Source: Sipunculus nudus (Eukaryota > Annelida > Sipuncula > Golfingiida > Sipunculidae). Taken from it: a DNA stretch of 64,000 nucleotides. How positions within the stretch are numbered: the first letter of the stretch is position 1; each line of letters opens with the position of its first letter. The notes under the pieces are model-generated. The model saw nothing but the letters and a program-made list of their open reading frames with translations, ran no database searches and was not told where the DNA came from. Shown here in pieces: positions 12,433 to 23,382 of this stretch. The stretch lies in NCBI GenBank assembly GCA_026874595.1, contig CM049308.1:77860124-77924123 (forward strand). Direction: 5' to 3'. The translations under genes were made by a program, and so were the position numbers.

Positions 12433-12435
<3 letters not shown>

Positions 12436-12951
12436 CAAGAATTATAAATGTGTAAAGAAAATGAACTCCTTGAAATGTTTATCATATTAAAAATGAAAAC
12501 ATGTAAAAGTTCTCTCTCCTAAAGTGGTCTCGCCTGGGTTAATAGCCGGTTGGCGCTATAATTTTTCCGACTTCCAAGCATTCTTTTTCAATTCTCCTTT
12601 GTTATTATAGAGACCTCCATGCATGCATCTCACCCGTGCTTGTTGGCTTCACTATTTTGTTTTTTATTTGTCTGCACTATTTTATATTGCGAAGTGACCG
12701 GATTTATATGGTCTGTAATGAGGAACATAATAACATTTTGTGAGGATCCGGATAAAGGGCAGGGGAAACCGGGGGCGGATACAGGAATTTTGACAGGAAA
12801 CTGTTTTTTAATTGAGGTAATAATGGCGTAATCTGGAGTTGTTTTAAAAGCACCATGATGCGAAATCCGGCTCTGTTTTTCTATCTTAGGCGCTTTAATT
12901 TCTATTATCCAGATTATGTGGGTCGTTAAAATGGGGAAGGCCCCAGTCCCT

Positions 12952-12971
12952 CCCCCCCCCCCCCCCCCCCC
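12952..12971. repeat. C20 homopolymer
   Basis: A C-tract bordered by CCCCAGTCCCTCC and ACAACC. Apparent proline-rich (+) and glycine-rich (-) frames here come only from the homopolymer. The flanks ('gccccagtccctcc', 'ccatccatggaa') may be remnants of a G-tract MITE. Confidence 0.85.
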
Positions 12972-13040
12972 ACAACCATACATCCGTCCATGGAAATCAA
13001 GACGAACTGGTTTCCATGGCGGGTGTAGGCCTACTGTATG

Positions 13041-13405
13041 CACTGTACACTCTAAGAACGAAACTTACGAAAGGTGGTTCAAACAACTCAACAGGAATCT
13101 TTACCCCGTCTCAAATATGGAACCCTATTCGGTTCTTTAAAGAGGCCTATGGCTGGGTTCTTTGAAGGAACCCTGTGATAGATTTCTTTTAAACATCTTA
13201 AGGGTTCTTTAATAGAACCCCATGATAGGGTTCTTTATAACACCTTCAAGGCGGTTCTTTAATAGGAACCTATGACAGGGTTCTTTAAAACACCTTCAAG
13301 ATTCTTTAAGGAACCTTATATTATTTTATTGTAGGGTTCATTAAAGAACCTTTGAAAGCTGTGGGGGGAGATTAAGGGTTCTAAAGGTAGAGAATCCCGT
13401 TCCCT
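13041..13405. repeat. GGTTCTTTAA / TTAAAGAACC palindrome repeat, MITE-like
   Basis: At least six units of about 45-60 bp contain GGTTCTTTA(A) with AGGAACC or TAGAACC, so successive units can pair as hairpins (GGTTCTTTAAAGAACC is self-complementary). It starts near 'CACTGTACACTCTAAGAACG' and ends near 'GGGTTCTAAAGGTAGAGAATCCCG'. No target duplication could be fixed. Confidence 0.6.
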
Positions 13406-13647
13406 CCCCCCCCTTTTTTTGAGGATTCCAAACAATTTATTTAGTGTAACCTCATCCAAACTGATATTGGCTCAAGACTACTGTATACTCAAAATATAAA
13501 AACAAATACTATAAAATATACAAATAATATATTTGATTTTTATTAAGTATTAAAAATAATATATATTGAAGCATAAGGCTGCCTTTATACAAAACAGGTT
13601 ACATTAACCTACATATTCATTATATATAAGAGGTAATGGTAAAATAT

Positions 13648-13651
<4 letters not shown>

Positions 13652-13724
<73 letters not shown>
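13652..13724. repeat. Compound (CT)n-(TA)n microsatellite
   Basis: About 15 CT units (13652-13682) run straight into about 20 TA units (13685-13724). Confidence 0.92.
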
Positions 13725-13728
<4 letters not shown>

Positions 13729-14364
13729 ATTTATATAATTAAAAGATAAAAAGATACACATCTGTTTATGAATAAATCAATAAAAAAATGAACGACAATT
13801 CCCACTCTTCACGATAGTCATAAAATATATTGTCATCATATTTATATCACCAGTTATATGGTAGAGCGCTCACATGACAGCTGGGCTGGTCATCATCTCA
13901 TTCTAAACAACTCTAATTTGTACTGAGTATCTATTAAGTTTACTTAAATTACTCTTCAGCTAGTAGGATGGCACAGTGTCCGTCGTCATATTAACTTACA
14001 AGCATGGCAAAAAAAAAAAGCTGTTATCACGAAATTTGACACACATATATTACATTATCAATATGCAATCATAAGGTTTTGAAGGCATCAGATATTTTTT
14101 TTCAAGTACAATAAAACCTTTTCCCCATAAAAAAACCTTCCGCTTTGTTACCTACTTCCAAATATTCTGTTTCAGCGTTTATTGTCTGTAATTTCTACTT
14201 TGATAAGATATTTTAAGAAGATTTTGTATCTCTTAATACTTATAGGCCTAGTTATTTAAACGATTTTATGTGAAATTGAGATGATTTAACTTTAAGTGTG
14301 GAAGCCACTTAGCAACGTAATGTTAATTATGTAACGAGTGATATTTATTTTTTCTCTGCTATAA

Positions 14365-14366
<2 letters not shown>
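13725..14366. other. No gene seen
   Basis: AT-rich spacer with no splice-bounded frame and no recognised repeat family. Confidence 0.4.
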
Positions 14367-14424
<58 letters not shown>

Positions 14425-14463
14425 TATAATAATAATAATGATAAAAATAATAATAATAATAAC
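14367..14463. repeat. (TAA)n microsatellite
   Basis: About 30 trinucleotide units with few interruptions. A minus-strand poly-tyrosine frame over it is an artefact of the repeat. Confidence 0.93.
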
Positions 14464-14564
14464 TGTGATGATAAGTGATTGTGATTACAGTAAGTGACAG
14501 ATAAAATATATGGCAAAGTTCTTGCTTTTTTAAATTTAACTTAGAAGGGGCAATCACAACAGGG

Positions 14565-14860
14565 TTCTAAGGCGTTACTGCCCTCTAGTGGATTCGTAGC
14601 TAACTAACAGTTTTGTTCGTGGAGACCGGCGGGACGTGAACCAGACAGCTCTCCTCACGTATTTGCTTTCCTTTGCCCGTCTTGGGTTGTTATTTTCAAT
14701 TTTCAAAGGTATGTTTTCTTTGATATCACCTACATACCGCTCTGCCACCGCCAGACGAAATAAAGTGTGTTCACAGCGAGTTTTCGTTGGTTCGCTCCAG
14801 TGCGAGCGATAATAGGGCGGTAGCGTCATGCACAGCATCAAGCTATCGTTGTTTTCAACT
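14565..14860 (+). promoter_or_regulatory. CPSF2: CpG-rich patch, candidate CPSF2 promoter and non-coding exon 1
   Basis: CpG density is clearly above background (GTTCGTGGAGACCGGCGGGACG, CCACCGCCAGACG, GAGCGATAATAGGGCGGTAGCG). A strong splice donor AAAG|GTATGT lies at 14708/14709. The first coding exon, 1.3 kb downstream, opens with a splice acceptor and 31 bases of 5' UTR, so an upstream non-coding exon must exist, and this is the nearest good candidate. A CTCF-like motif sits at its left edge. In human, CPSF2 shares a divergent promoter with NDUFB1 (from memory). I saw no NDUFB1 homologue here. Placement of the start site is inference. Confidence 0.38.
14578..14591 (-). promoter_or_regulatory. 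CTCF-like binding motif
   Basis: The minus strand reads CCACTAGAGGGCAG, which fits the bilaterian CTCF core CCASYAGRKGGCRS at every position. It marks the edge of the CpG-rich patch upstream of CPSF2. Binding is not shown. Confidence 0.5.
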
Positions 14861-16000
14861 TGTCAACATCAGGGGCCGGGGAAACTGTTTACGGGTTAAA
14901 GCTTCATGGTCTGTTTTAATAGAATATACAATGCCACAGTAACACATTGCATGGTCGTGAGAGAATATACAAATGAAAAGGTTAATTTATTTAACTGGTC
15001 TTTGATTTAATTTCGTATTGCATAATTTGTTTCACTTGAGTCTTGACCGTCTCAGTACGTGTCACTGTCAGTATCAGCAGGTGACAGCCACTGTCAGTCA
15101 TGTCAGCCACAGAATTTAACTTTCTCTGTTAGAATTTAAAGTCTATCACATATAACAAGAAAGTTTATATGGACAAAAAACTGAACAATTTGCACTTTAA
15201 GAACTCAAGTTCAGCAAATCTGTAATCTACCAGGTTTTAAAAACGTAAATCTCACCTGTCTTCATGGTACTCTGAGCGGAAATATATTAAAAATATAAAA
15301 TTTTTGTATTGGAAACTTGGAACGTTGACCATAAACATCCCTAACAAATTGAAATATCAAAAAGAAAGGAGCCAGCTGCATTAGCCCGATTGTCTGAGGC
15401 TTATATTGTAGAAACTCTCACTGTATGACTATCGGACTCAGTATATGGCAGGACCTAATAATATTGAGTCCAATTCAATCGGGCTGCCAGCTGCATATAC
15501 TGTAATTTGCGTGCTGAAAATTATATTCGCCAATAATTTTGCTCTGTATGAAGCTTAAGCAGATCTGTTTAATATAATGATAACTGGGGAATATTTTCTA
15601 AATTGAACTCAAGATATTCCTCTGATGACTGTCATGGCTTTTGGACTTTTATAGTATCTGCCATCAGAAAATCATTTTTCTTCATATGTGTAATTATGCA
15701 TAAGTTTTTGTATCTAAATGCATGAAAATAATGATAAAGATTTAAAGTTGAGTTCTGGTTTATACACATGCACATGCAAGTAAGCTGTTATGTAAACATG
15801 GACACTGGGGATTATTTCTCAAATATCATTACATACACATGCTTTCAAGTGGATCTAAATATAGTATATACATATTAATACAGTCCTGAAATTGTCCTAA
15901 ATTAAAAAAAAAATATTTTATAATATGCCATGTATTCTGATGAATGTCCAAGAAAAAAATGTAAGGAGGGACGACCTTGTTTTTGTTTTATTCATTACAG
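14861..16000. other. Presumed 5'-UTR intron of CPSF2
   Basis: AT-rich DNA ending in the acceptor 'gttttattcattacag' at 16000. It is an intron if exon 1 ends at 14708. No element or exon was recognised. Confidence 0.4.
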
Positions 16001-16031
16001 GTAGCCACCTGGTGGCAGGGAGAGTGATAAA
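16001..16031 (+). other. CPSF2: CPSF2 5' UTR segment at the start of the first coding exon
   Basis: Thirty-one bases lie between the acceptor (AG at 15999-16000) and the ATG. An in-frame TAG at 16002-16004 rules out a longer N-terminus within this exon. CCACCTGGTGGCAG at 16005-16018 fits the CTCF core with one mismatch. Confidence 0.75.
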
Positions 16032-16180
16032 ATGACATCCATCATCAAGCTGCAGGCATTCTCAGGGGTGGAGGGTGAAACCCCACCCTGTTACCTGCTT
16101 CAGGTGGACGAGTTCCGTTTTCTCCTGGACTGTGGCTGGGATGAAAACTTCTCCATGGATTATATAGAGAACCTGAAAAA
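16032..16180 (+). CDS. CPSF2: CPSF2 exon 2 (first coding exon), residues 1-50
   Basis: This encodes the N-terminus of cleavage and polyadenylation specificity factor subunit 2 (CPSF-100), a nuclear component of the complex that recognises AAUAAA, cuts pre-mRNA 3' ends and also serves histone pre-mRNA processing. CPSF-100 is the non-catalytic partner of the CPSF-73 endonuclease. The peptide starts [15 protein letters not shown] and continues with [19 protein letters not shown], the first strands of the metallo-beta-lactamase fold, nearly identical to the vertebrate protein as I remember it. The ATG is chosen because it matches the family start and an in-frame stop lies just upstream. The exon ends at a consensus GTAAGT donor, phase 2 (AA|G = K50). 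Confidence 0.97.
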
Positions 16181-17737
16181 GTAAGTAGGATGAGTAGTTC
16201 TCTCAGGTCAGATATCTTGCATATTCTAAGATTTAAAACCTATTATGTGACATGGCTTCAGTTTACATGAACAAACTAGGATTGAGTACTTGGTATCTTT
16301 GATTGTATACTTCAGTGTTTATTATAAGGCTCTTCATGTGGCCCTTTGGGTTTTGTCTAAAATTATCAAAGCATTAGACATTTTTCAGTATAGCTCATTA
16401 AAGTGTCAGTTGAACCTGTAAATGAATGTATTAAGTGAACATAAGTATATATTTTTGTTTGAATTTGATTGTCTTAAATAGTCTATATGGCACCTAGCTT
16501 AAGTGTTACAGGGCTCAAATTTGCCAAAAATTGCAACAGGACACAGGGGTACGGGGGCACAGAAAATGTGCCGGACCTCCAAAGGTTTACCGCACCGCAC
16601 TTTTTAATTTAAAAAAAACTAATTTTTGGGTCTTCCTTTAAAATTTATTACTTGTATTGGTATGAATTTTATTGTTTTATATGACTTGTTAAGAAATATA
16701 TAATCACAGCATATGATTTGAGTCCCATCATGCTCCATATTTTTTATTTTAAAAGCACTTTTTAGTGCGTCCTGAACACAACCTAAACCATGCTCCCCTT
16801 GTTATTCTTGAGAAGCCAGAGAATAAAGAGCCATCACATTTCGTAGAAGGTTATTTCTAAAGAATATCACATACCATAACTTACAAGAGTGGTCCTGCTG
16901 GAAGATTTCCATGTTGTATCAACTCTAGTCTAATCAGTTTTAAGCAAGAGAAAAGTTTTACCAAATTATCAAACAGGGGTACAAGGTGTTGTTTTGTTTA
17001 ATGGCATATACCCCCATAATCTGATCAAATAATTCAACCATTTATGTACACATTGAATGGTAAATGGAACAACCAAATGGTGTCGCCTGTCTGCAGTTAT
17101 CTCAAGAGCCTCGCAGACAGAATTTTGTTGACAAATGCAGCATTCCTCACTGTAATTTCCCACAAAATTTTATAATGCAGATAGCATGATGGTGTTTTTT
17201 TGCGCGTTTCCATATGTTACACTTTGATATTTTCTTGTATCAATCAATTTACCAGCAATGTTTTCAACTGCCAGAGTTCATGATAACAGACAATGTTTCA
17301 GTGGACTTCGGTGTCTATAATTACCATGGCTGCAGAAAGATCTGGTAAAATTTGGGTACCAGTACAAAACTTTTTATCTTTTTATTCACCCTATATTGTA
17401 AGATAAAATCATATCCTAGAATAAGATTGTTTGTTTGTTTGACACATGAACCTGTTTGTGAAATATTTTTTGACAGGATAGTTTTTGGTTTATTTTGGAT
17501 ATATTTCCTTCCTGGTGGTATGAAAAAAAAACACTGCTGCTTTTTCTTCCAGCCAACTGCTGGAATATTCTGGTGGGCCAGCACCAACTTCTAGCCCTGG
17601 CATTATTTAAACAGGTTGTATTTGATATATGTCTAATGTCAGAGTTAGATAAAAATTTTAGAGATCTTGACAATTAAAAACAGGTTTGAATTGGATTTTC
17701 TATCAGTCGTTCTTGTATTTCTGGGTTTATTTTTCAG
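16181..17737 (+). other. CPSF2: CPSF2 intron, 1557 bp
   Basis: GT-AG, phase 2. Holds AT-rich DNA. 'CAGGGCTCAAATTTGCC' near 16510 resembles the end of an old DNA transposon, but no partner end was found. Open frames at 16969-17673 on both strands are not conserved-looking and are treated as chance. Confidence 0.8.
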
Positions 17738-17897
17738 GTATGCACCGTTGGTAGATGCAGTGTTATTATCTTACCCAGATCTAATGCATCTAGGGGCCTT
17801 ACCTTATATGGTGGGTAAAGGAGGCCTGTCTTGTCCGATTTACGCCACAATACCTGTCTACAAGATGGGTCAGATGTTTATGTATGACTTATATCAG
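17738..17897 (+). CDS. CPSF2: CPSF2 exon 3, residues 51-103, MBL motif 2 region
   Basis: Continues the metallo-beta-lactamase domain. Residues 58-73 read [16 protein letters not shown], corresponding to the HxHxDH zinc motif of the active subunit CPSF-73. Aligned to it, only the last His (H67) remains: Tyr62, Asp64 and Met66 replace the other ligands, so this subunit cannot hold zinc in the normal way, as expected for CPSF-100. The human protein still has His at the position of Tyr62 (from memory). The rest ([20 protein letters not shown], residues 84-103) is near-identical to the vertebrate protein. Acceptor 'gggtttatttttcag', donor GTAAGG, phase 0. The ORF at 17667-17951 is this exon extended into both introns. 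Confidence 0.97.
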
Positions 17898-18304
17898 GTA
17901 AGGGATGTTCACTCCAATTGTCTGATGCAGCCAACACCAATTATATTTTAAAAATGTCACTTTAATATAGTTTTTATAAAGATTTTTCATTAAGGAAACA
18001 TGAAGTTCCTTGATCATATATTTATTTATTTTCAATATTTTTAACCCTCTATCTGAATATCTAATGTTACTAACATCTTATTTCGAAAATGACATAATTC
18101 CTTCTTTTTGATTTTGCTGTTATTAAATGATCATTAGTTCAGAATAGTTTTTATGGTTGTAATAGCTTTTTATTGCCAGCTTCAAGGAAGATCACTTGAT
18201 CTGAAAAATGATATCACTTCTCCTTTCAATATCCTCTGAAAGTAAACCATCAGGAATGAATTTTAAAAGCTTGTAGTTATTTTGTGATTATATTGTTATT
18301 CCAG
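17898..18304 (+). other. CPSF2: CPSF2 intron, 407 bp
   Basis: GT-AG, phase 0, AT-rich. Nothing else recognised. Confidence 0.85.
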
Positions 18305-18410
18305 TCCCGTCACAACACAGAGGATTTTGATATCTTTACCCTGGATGATGTGGATGCAGCGTTTGATAAAGTGATGCAGCTCAAATACTCACAGACTGTA
18401 GGACTTAAAG
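18305..18410 (+). CDS. CPSF2: CPSF2 exon 4, residues 104-139
   Basis: Encodes [20 protein letters not shown] followed by [16 protein letters not shown], the family-diagnostic linker within the MBL domain. It matches the vertebrate protein at most positions. Acceptor '...gttattccag', donor GTAAGG, phase 1 (G|GT = G139). Confidence 0.97.
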
Positions 18411-18861
18411 GTAAGGGTGAGGCGGACTTGAGGCATTACTACTGTAAAAGGTTCACTTAAGTTATTCCATATCTGATTAAAAAAAGAAAAATTGTATATA
18501 AGAAAATATTACTTTGCTTTTTCAATTCTGTCATTTACACATCCACTTTGAGATTCTGTAAAACTGTCACTCTGAGCCATTTTGGATGTTTGAATTTATA
18601 TGAAGCGTTTGGTGCTAAGAAAGGTTTCCTGGATTTCTGTTTTTTGTTTGTAAATATATTTACAAATTTAATACAAATAATAACAGTTAACTATTTCATT
18701 AACTTGTTTACTGTTTCCAGTTGTTTGATGGCATTGAATAATATAGAACAGACTCCAGTTTTTGGAGGCAGTAAATTGTAGAAGATCATGGTGAATTATC
18801 ATGATAAAATAATCAGCAAGTGTGCAATTTGTGTTACCTTTGATATTTTCTTGTCTCATAG
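18411..18861 (+). other. CPSF2: CPSF2 intron, 451 bp
   Basis: GT-AG, phase 1. The frame at 18548-18781 is AT-driven and not conserved-looking. Confidence 0.85.
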
Positions 18862-18991
18862 GTAAAGGCCATGGTCTACAAATCACGCCACTCCCAGCTG
18901 GTCACATGATCGGAGGAACATTATGGAAGATCGTAAAAGATGGCGAGGAGGAAATTGTTTATGCGATAGATTACAACCACAAGAAAGAGAG
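18862..18991 (+). CDS. CPSF2: CPSF2 exon 5, residues 139-182, MBL motifs 3 and 4
   Basis: Encodes [20 protein letters not shown] and then [20 protein letters not shown], residues 140-179. PAGHMIGG (H153) corresponds to MBL motif 3, and YAIDYNHK (D175) to motif 4, where CPSF-73 has its bridging Asp. So the His and Asp of motifs 3 and 4 are kept while motif 2 is degenerate. Acceptor 'tcttgtctcatag', donor GTGAGT, phase 2 (AG|A = R182). Confidence 0.97.
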
Positions 18992-19210
18992 GTGAGTGGA
19001 CATTATTTATTTAGTGTATCCATTGTTGTAGCATTTCTTCCATTCATTAAATTTTGCTTAGTGAATCTTTTATTGTATTTGTCGCTTGGAAAAACTCTTC
19101 GTTAAAATCCTGTAATTATTGAGACCTTGGAATAATTCTCTTTAAATTAACAGATTGCTAATCATGAATGAATAATATATGGAAAAATATGTCCTTTGAG
19201 ATTTTATTGT

Positions 19211-22200
19211 TTTTTGAGCTCAGCTGACTGAAAGTCATCTGAGCTATAGCGATCACTCTTTGTCCGTCGTCCGTCTGTCCGTCTGTCCGTCCGTTAACCA
19301 GGCACAAATCGTAACCGCTGAACCTAGAACCTTGTAACTTGGGATTCTGAGAGGTCCATGAAAAATCTCCTTGGAAACCAGAAATTAGGTCTCTGTTACC
19401 CATATCCTTCGAGCTATGGGGCCCCAAAGTACCCCCCAGAAAAGTCAAAAATTTCATACAAAAACTTCAATATCTCATTAACTACTTGACTGATGGTCAT
19501 GATTTTTGGCATACTTATTGATCATGAGATGTTCCATCACTTCCTGCAGACTGGTGGCGCCACCTGTATTTTTCGATTTTTTACAAATTTTTTTCTCTAT
19601 TTTTGAGACCTTTAAAAATGTGAACATCTGTTAACAAGGCACAAATCGTAAAGCCTAGACCTAGAATCTTAATTCTTGATACACTGAGAGGTCCATGTAA
19701 AAACTCCTTGGAAACCAGAAATTAGGTCTCTGTTACCCATATCCTTCGAGCTACGGGGCCCCAAAGTACCCCCCAGAATAGTAAAAAAAATCATACAAAA
19801 ACTTCAATATCGCAATAACTACAACACTGATGGTCATGATTTTTGGCATACATATTGATCATGAGATGTTCCATAAGTTCCTGCAGACTGGTGGCGCCAC
19901 CTGTATTTTCAATTTTTTTACAATTTTGTCCTCTATTTTTGAGACGTTTAAAGATGCTGTCATCTGTTAACGTGGCACAAATCGTAACCGCTGGACCTAG
20001 AATCTTCATTCTCGACACACTGAGAAACCTATTAAAAGTCTCCATGGAAACCATAAATTAGATCTCTGTTACCCATATCCTTCAAGCTATGGGGCCCCAA
20101 AGTACCCCCGAGAAAAGTCAAAAATTTCATACAAAAACTTCAATATCTCATTAACTACTTGACTGATGGTCATGATTTTTGGCATACGTATTGATCATGA
20201 GATGTTCCATCACTTCCTGCAGACTGGTGGCGCCACCTGAATTTTGGATTTTTTACGAATTTAAAAATGTGAACAGCTGTTAACAGGGCACAAATCATAA
20301 AGACTGGACCTAGAATCTTCATTCTTGACACACTGAGAGGTCCATAAAAAGTCTCCATGGAAACCTGAAATAAGGTCTCTGTTACCCATATCCTTTGAGC
20401 TATGGGGGGCTCCCAATAACCCCCCAGAATAATGGAAAATTTGATAAAAATAAACTGCAACATCTCAATAACTACAACACTGATGGTCATGATTTTTGGC
20501 ATACATATTGATCAAGAGGTGTTTCATCAGTACCTGCAGACTGGTGGTGCCACCTGTATTTTTTCAAATGTTCACAATTTTTTTTCTCTATTTTTGAGAC
20601 CTTTCAGGATGTAGTTATCTGTCAACAGGGTACAAATCGTAAGGACTGGACCTAGAATCTTCATTGTTGACACACAGGGAGACCCATGATAAGTCTCCAT
20701 GGACACCTGAAATTAGGTCTCTGTTACCCATATCCTTTGAGCTGTGGCACTCCAAAGTACAGCTCAGAATAATGGAAAATTTGATACAAAAGCTGAAGTA
20801 TCTGAACAACTAATGCAGAGATCACCATAATTTTTTTCATGGATATTGATCATGGAGAATTTCATCAGTTTCTGCAGACTGGTGGCACCACCTGTATTTG
20901 TTCGGGTTTTTTTACGAATTTTTTCTCTATTTTTGAGACCTTTAAAGTTATGAACATCTGTAAACAGGGCACAAATCATGAAAACTGGACCTAGAATCTT
21001 CATTCTTGACACACAGGGAGACCCATGAAAAGTCTCCATGGAAACCTGAAATTAGGTCTCTGTTACCCATATTCTTTAAGCTGTATGGCTCCAAATTACC
21101 CCCCAGAATAATGGAAAATTTGATACAAAAACTGCAGTATCTCAATAACTACAACACTGATGGTCATGATTTTTTGCATACATATTGATCATGACCTGTT
21201 CCATGAGTTTCTGCAGACTGGGTGCACCACCTCTATTTTTTTCAAATTTTTACAATTTTTTTTCTCTTTTTTTGATACCTTTAAAGATGTGGTTATCTGT
21301 CAACAGGGTACAAATCGCAACAACTGGACCTAGAATCTTCATTCTTGTCATGCAAGGAGGCCCATGAAAAGTGCCTGTGGAAACTTAAAATTAGGTCTCT
21401 GTTACCCATATCCTTCAAGCTGTAGGACTCCGAAGTATCCCTCAGAATAATGGACAATTTGATACAAAAGCTGAAGTATCTGAACAACAAATGGGGAGAT
21501 CACCATGATTCTTTGCATGGATATTGATGCTTGTAAGTGTTTTTATTAGTTTCTGCAGACTGGTGGAGCCACCTGTATTTTTGTACCCGCCAAAACGAAG
21601 TTTTGTGGATACTATGTTTTTGACCGGGTTCCTCTGCTGTTGCCGCCTTCGTTTCCAGAGAGCTCCTCTGGGACTTGATTTTATGAGCTTTCCAAGCTCA
21701 TATCTCGGGAACCGTTTGACTGATCAGGAAATAAAATTTATACTAATGTAGCCCTTGGATAGCTCTATAACATACACAAAAAATGGTGGCGCCACCTGTA
21801 ACCATGTTTGCACAGTGTCCATCTGTTCATCTGCCTTTGGTTAAAATCACTCATATCTCTGCAGTGAATTGACTAATTCACCTGAAATTCGGCATGCGTA
21901 TACATCCTGGATAGCTTTCTTGATTTTATGACAGGTGGCACCACCTACATTCTCATTCATGCTGATGACACCCAAGCTCATATTTCGGGAACCATTTGAC
22001 AAATCGGGCCAAAATTTTGCATGTGTATAGATCTAACATAGCTCTTTATCATACGCTAAACTGGTGGCGCCACCTGCAACCATTTTTGCACAGCGTCTGT
22101 CTGTTTGTCTGCCGTGCAATAATGTCACTCATATTTCGGCAGTGGTTTGACATATCTGCCTAAAATTTTGCAGTTTTATCTATCTGGATAGCTTTCTTGA

Positions 22201-23382
22201 TTTTATGACAGGTGGCACGACCTACATTCACGTTCACGCTGATGACATCCAAGCTCATATCTCGGGAACCGTTTGACCGATCGGGCCAAAATTTTGCATG
22301 TGTATAGATCTAACATAGCTCTTTATCATACGCAAAACTGGTGGCACCACCTGCAACCATTTTTGCACAGCGTCTGTCTGTTTGTCTGCCGTGCAATAAA
22401 GTCACTCACATCTTGGCAGTGGTTTGACATATCTGCCTAAAATTTTGCAGTTTTATACATCCTGGATAGCTTTCTTGATTTCATGACAGGTGGCGCCACC
22501 TTTATTCTAGTTTATGCTGCAGACATCCAAGCTCATATCTCGGGAACTGTTTGAACACTTGGGCCAAAATTTTGCATGTGTATAGATCTCACATAGGTCT
22601 TTATCTTGACAAAACTGGAGGGGCCACCTGCAACCATTTTTGCACATTTTGCACAGCGTCTGTCTGTTTGTCTGCCGTGGCCTAAAATCACTCATTTCTC
22701 TGTAGTGGTTTGACATAACTGCCTAAAATTTTGCAGGTTTATACATCCTGGATAGCTTTCTTGATTTTATGACAGGTGGCGCCACCTACATTCTAGTTAA
22801 CGCTGCACACATCCAAGCTAATATCTCAGGAACCATTTGACCGATTGGGCCAAAATTGTGCTTGTTTTTAGATCTCACATAGGTCTTTATCATACACAAA
22901 ACTGCAACCATTTTTGCACAGCGTCTGTCTGTTTGTCTGCCGTGGGCTAAAATCACTCATATCCATGTAGTGGTTTGACTTTTCTGCCTAAAATTTTGCA
23001 TATGTATTCAACTTAGACACCTTTCTGGATTTGTGGTAGGTTGCACAACCTACATACACATTTAGGCTGCAGACATCCATGCTAATATGCAACATACCTC
23101 ACTCTGTTTCCCCTTGCCACTCAATCCATGCCTCACTTCACCCGTTCCACTCTGATTTTGGCAGATACACGTAGTCACTTGTCGGCTACCCGTATTCTAG
23201 TTTTTAAAGTTTACACATTTTTTCTCTATTTTTCAGATATATAAATACAGACTAAATCTTGGCCTGTTGGTTACTCTGTTTGATGCTTCAGTTGAATGGG
23301 TATCTACCATTCTGATGATAAAATTTCCTTGTGTGAATCTCTTCCCAGTCATCTGAGTGTCATGACCCATGGGTCACTTGTT
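19211..23382 (+). mobile_element. Helentron-like non-autonomous element, family B copy 1
   Basis: The 5' end reads GAGCTCAGCTGACTGAAAGTCATCTGAGCTATAG, an imperfect hairpin, followed by a GTCC/GTCT microsatellite (19261-19294). The 3' end reads CATCTGAGTGTCA, then the palindrome TGACCCATGGGTCA (23363-23376), then CTTGTT. The body up to 21580 is about six tandem units of 330-420 bp, each with 'ctctgttacccatatcctt', 'gatggtcatgatttttggcatac' and a GGTGGCGCCACC core or variant. The unit series is interrupted at about 21584 by a family F element. All open frames here (for example at 19791-20054, 20170-20502, 20764-21039) are products of these repeats. No transposase or Rep/helicase is seen. Confidence 0.68.
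21584..23200 (+). mobile_element. Helentron-like non-autonomous element, family F, nested in B1
   Basis: Begins TACCCGCCAAAACGAAGTTTTGTGG (hairpin CAAAAC-GAA-GTTTTG). Its inverted counterpart TTTTGGCAGATA (23157-23166) lies near the 3' end, followed by a GTAGTC...GGCTAC stem, CCGTATT and CTAG (ends 23200). Family B sequence resumes with 'tttttaaagtttacacattttttctctatttt', the phrase that normally follows 'cacctgtattttt', so the insertion broke a B1 unit in a T run. Inside are units of about 140 and 280 bp with 'aagctcatatctcgggaaccgtttgac' and GGTGGCGCCACC at 21785, 22063, 22489 and 22775. Confidence 0.65.

Noticed and set aside
12630-13140. Frames of 137 (minus) and 74 (plus) codons
   Set aside because: Both pass through the C20 homopolymer (Gly-rich or Pro-rich), and the remainder has no recognisable homology.
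14345-14557. Poly-tyrosine frame on the minus strand
   Set aside because: Direct product of the (TAA)n microsatellite.
14575-14841. Minus-strand 88-codon frame as a divergent gene
   Set aside because: It coincides with the CpG-rich patch, where stop codons are rare. The peptide has no domain and does not resemble NDUFB1, the divergent neighbour expected from human.
16505-16620. Complete DNA transposon starting CAGGGCTCAAATTTGCC
   Set aside because: Only one possible end was seen; no matching inverted end or target duplication was found in the intron.
19158-21751. Many open frames of 60-110 codons on both strands with similar peptides
   Set aside because: They follow the tandem units of the family B element, recur in both strands and several frames, and carry no known domain; they are repeat translation.
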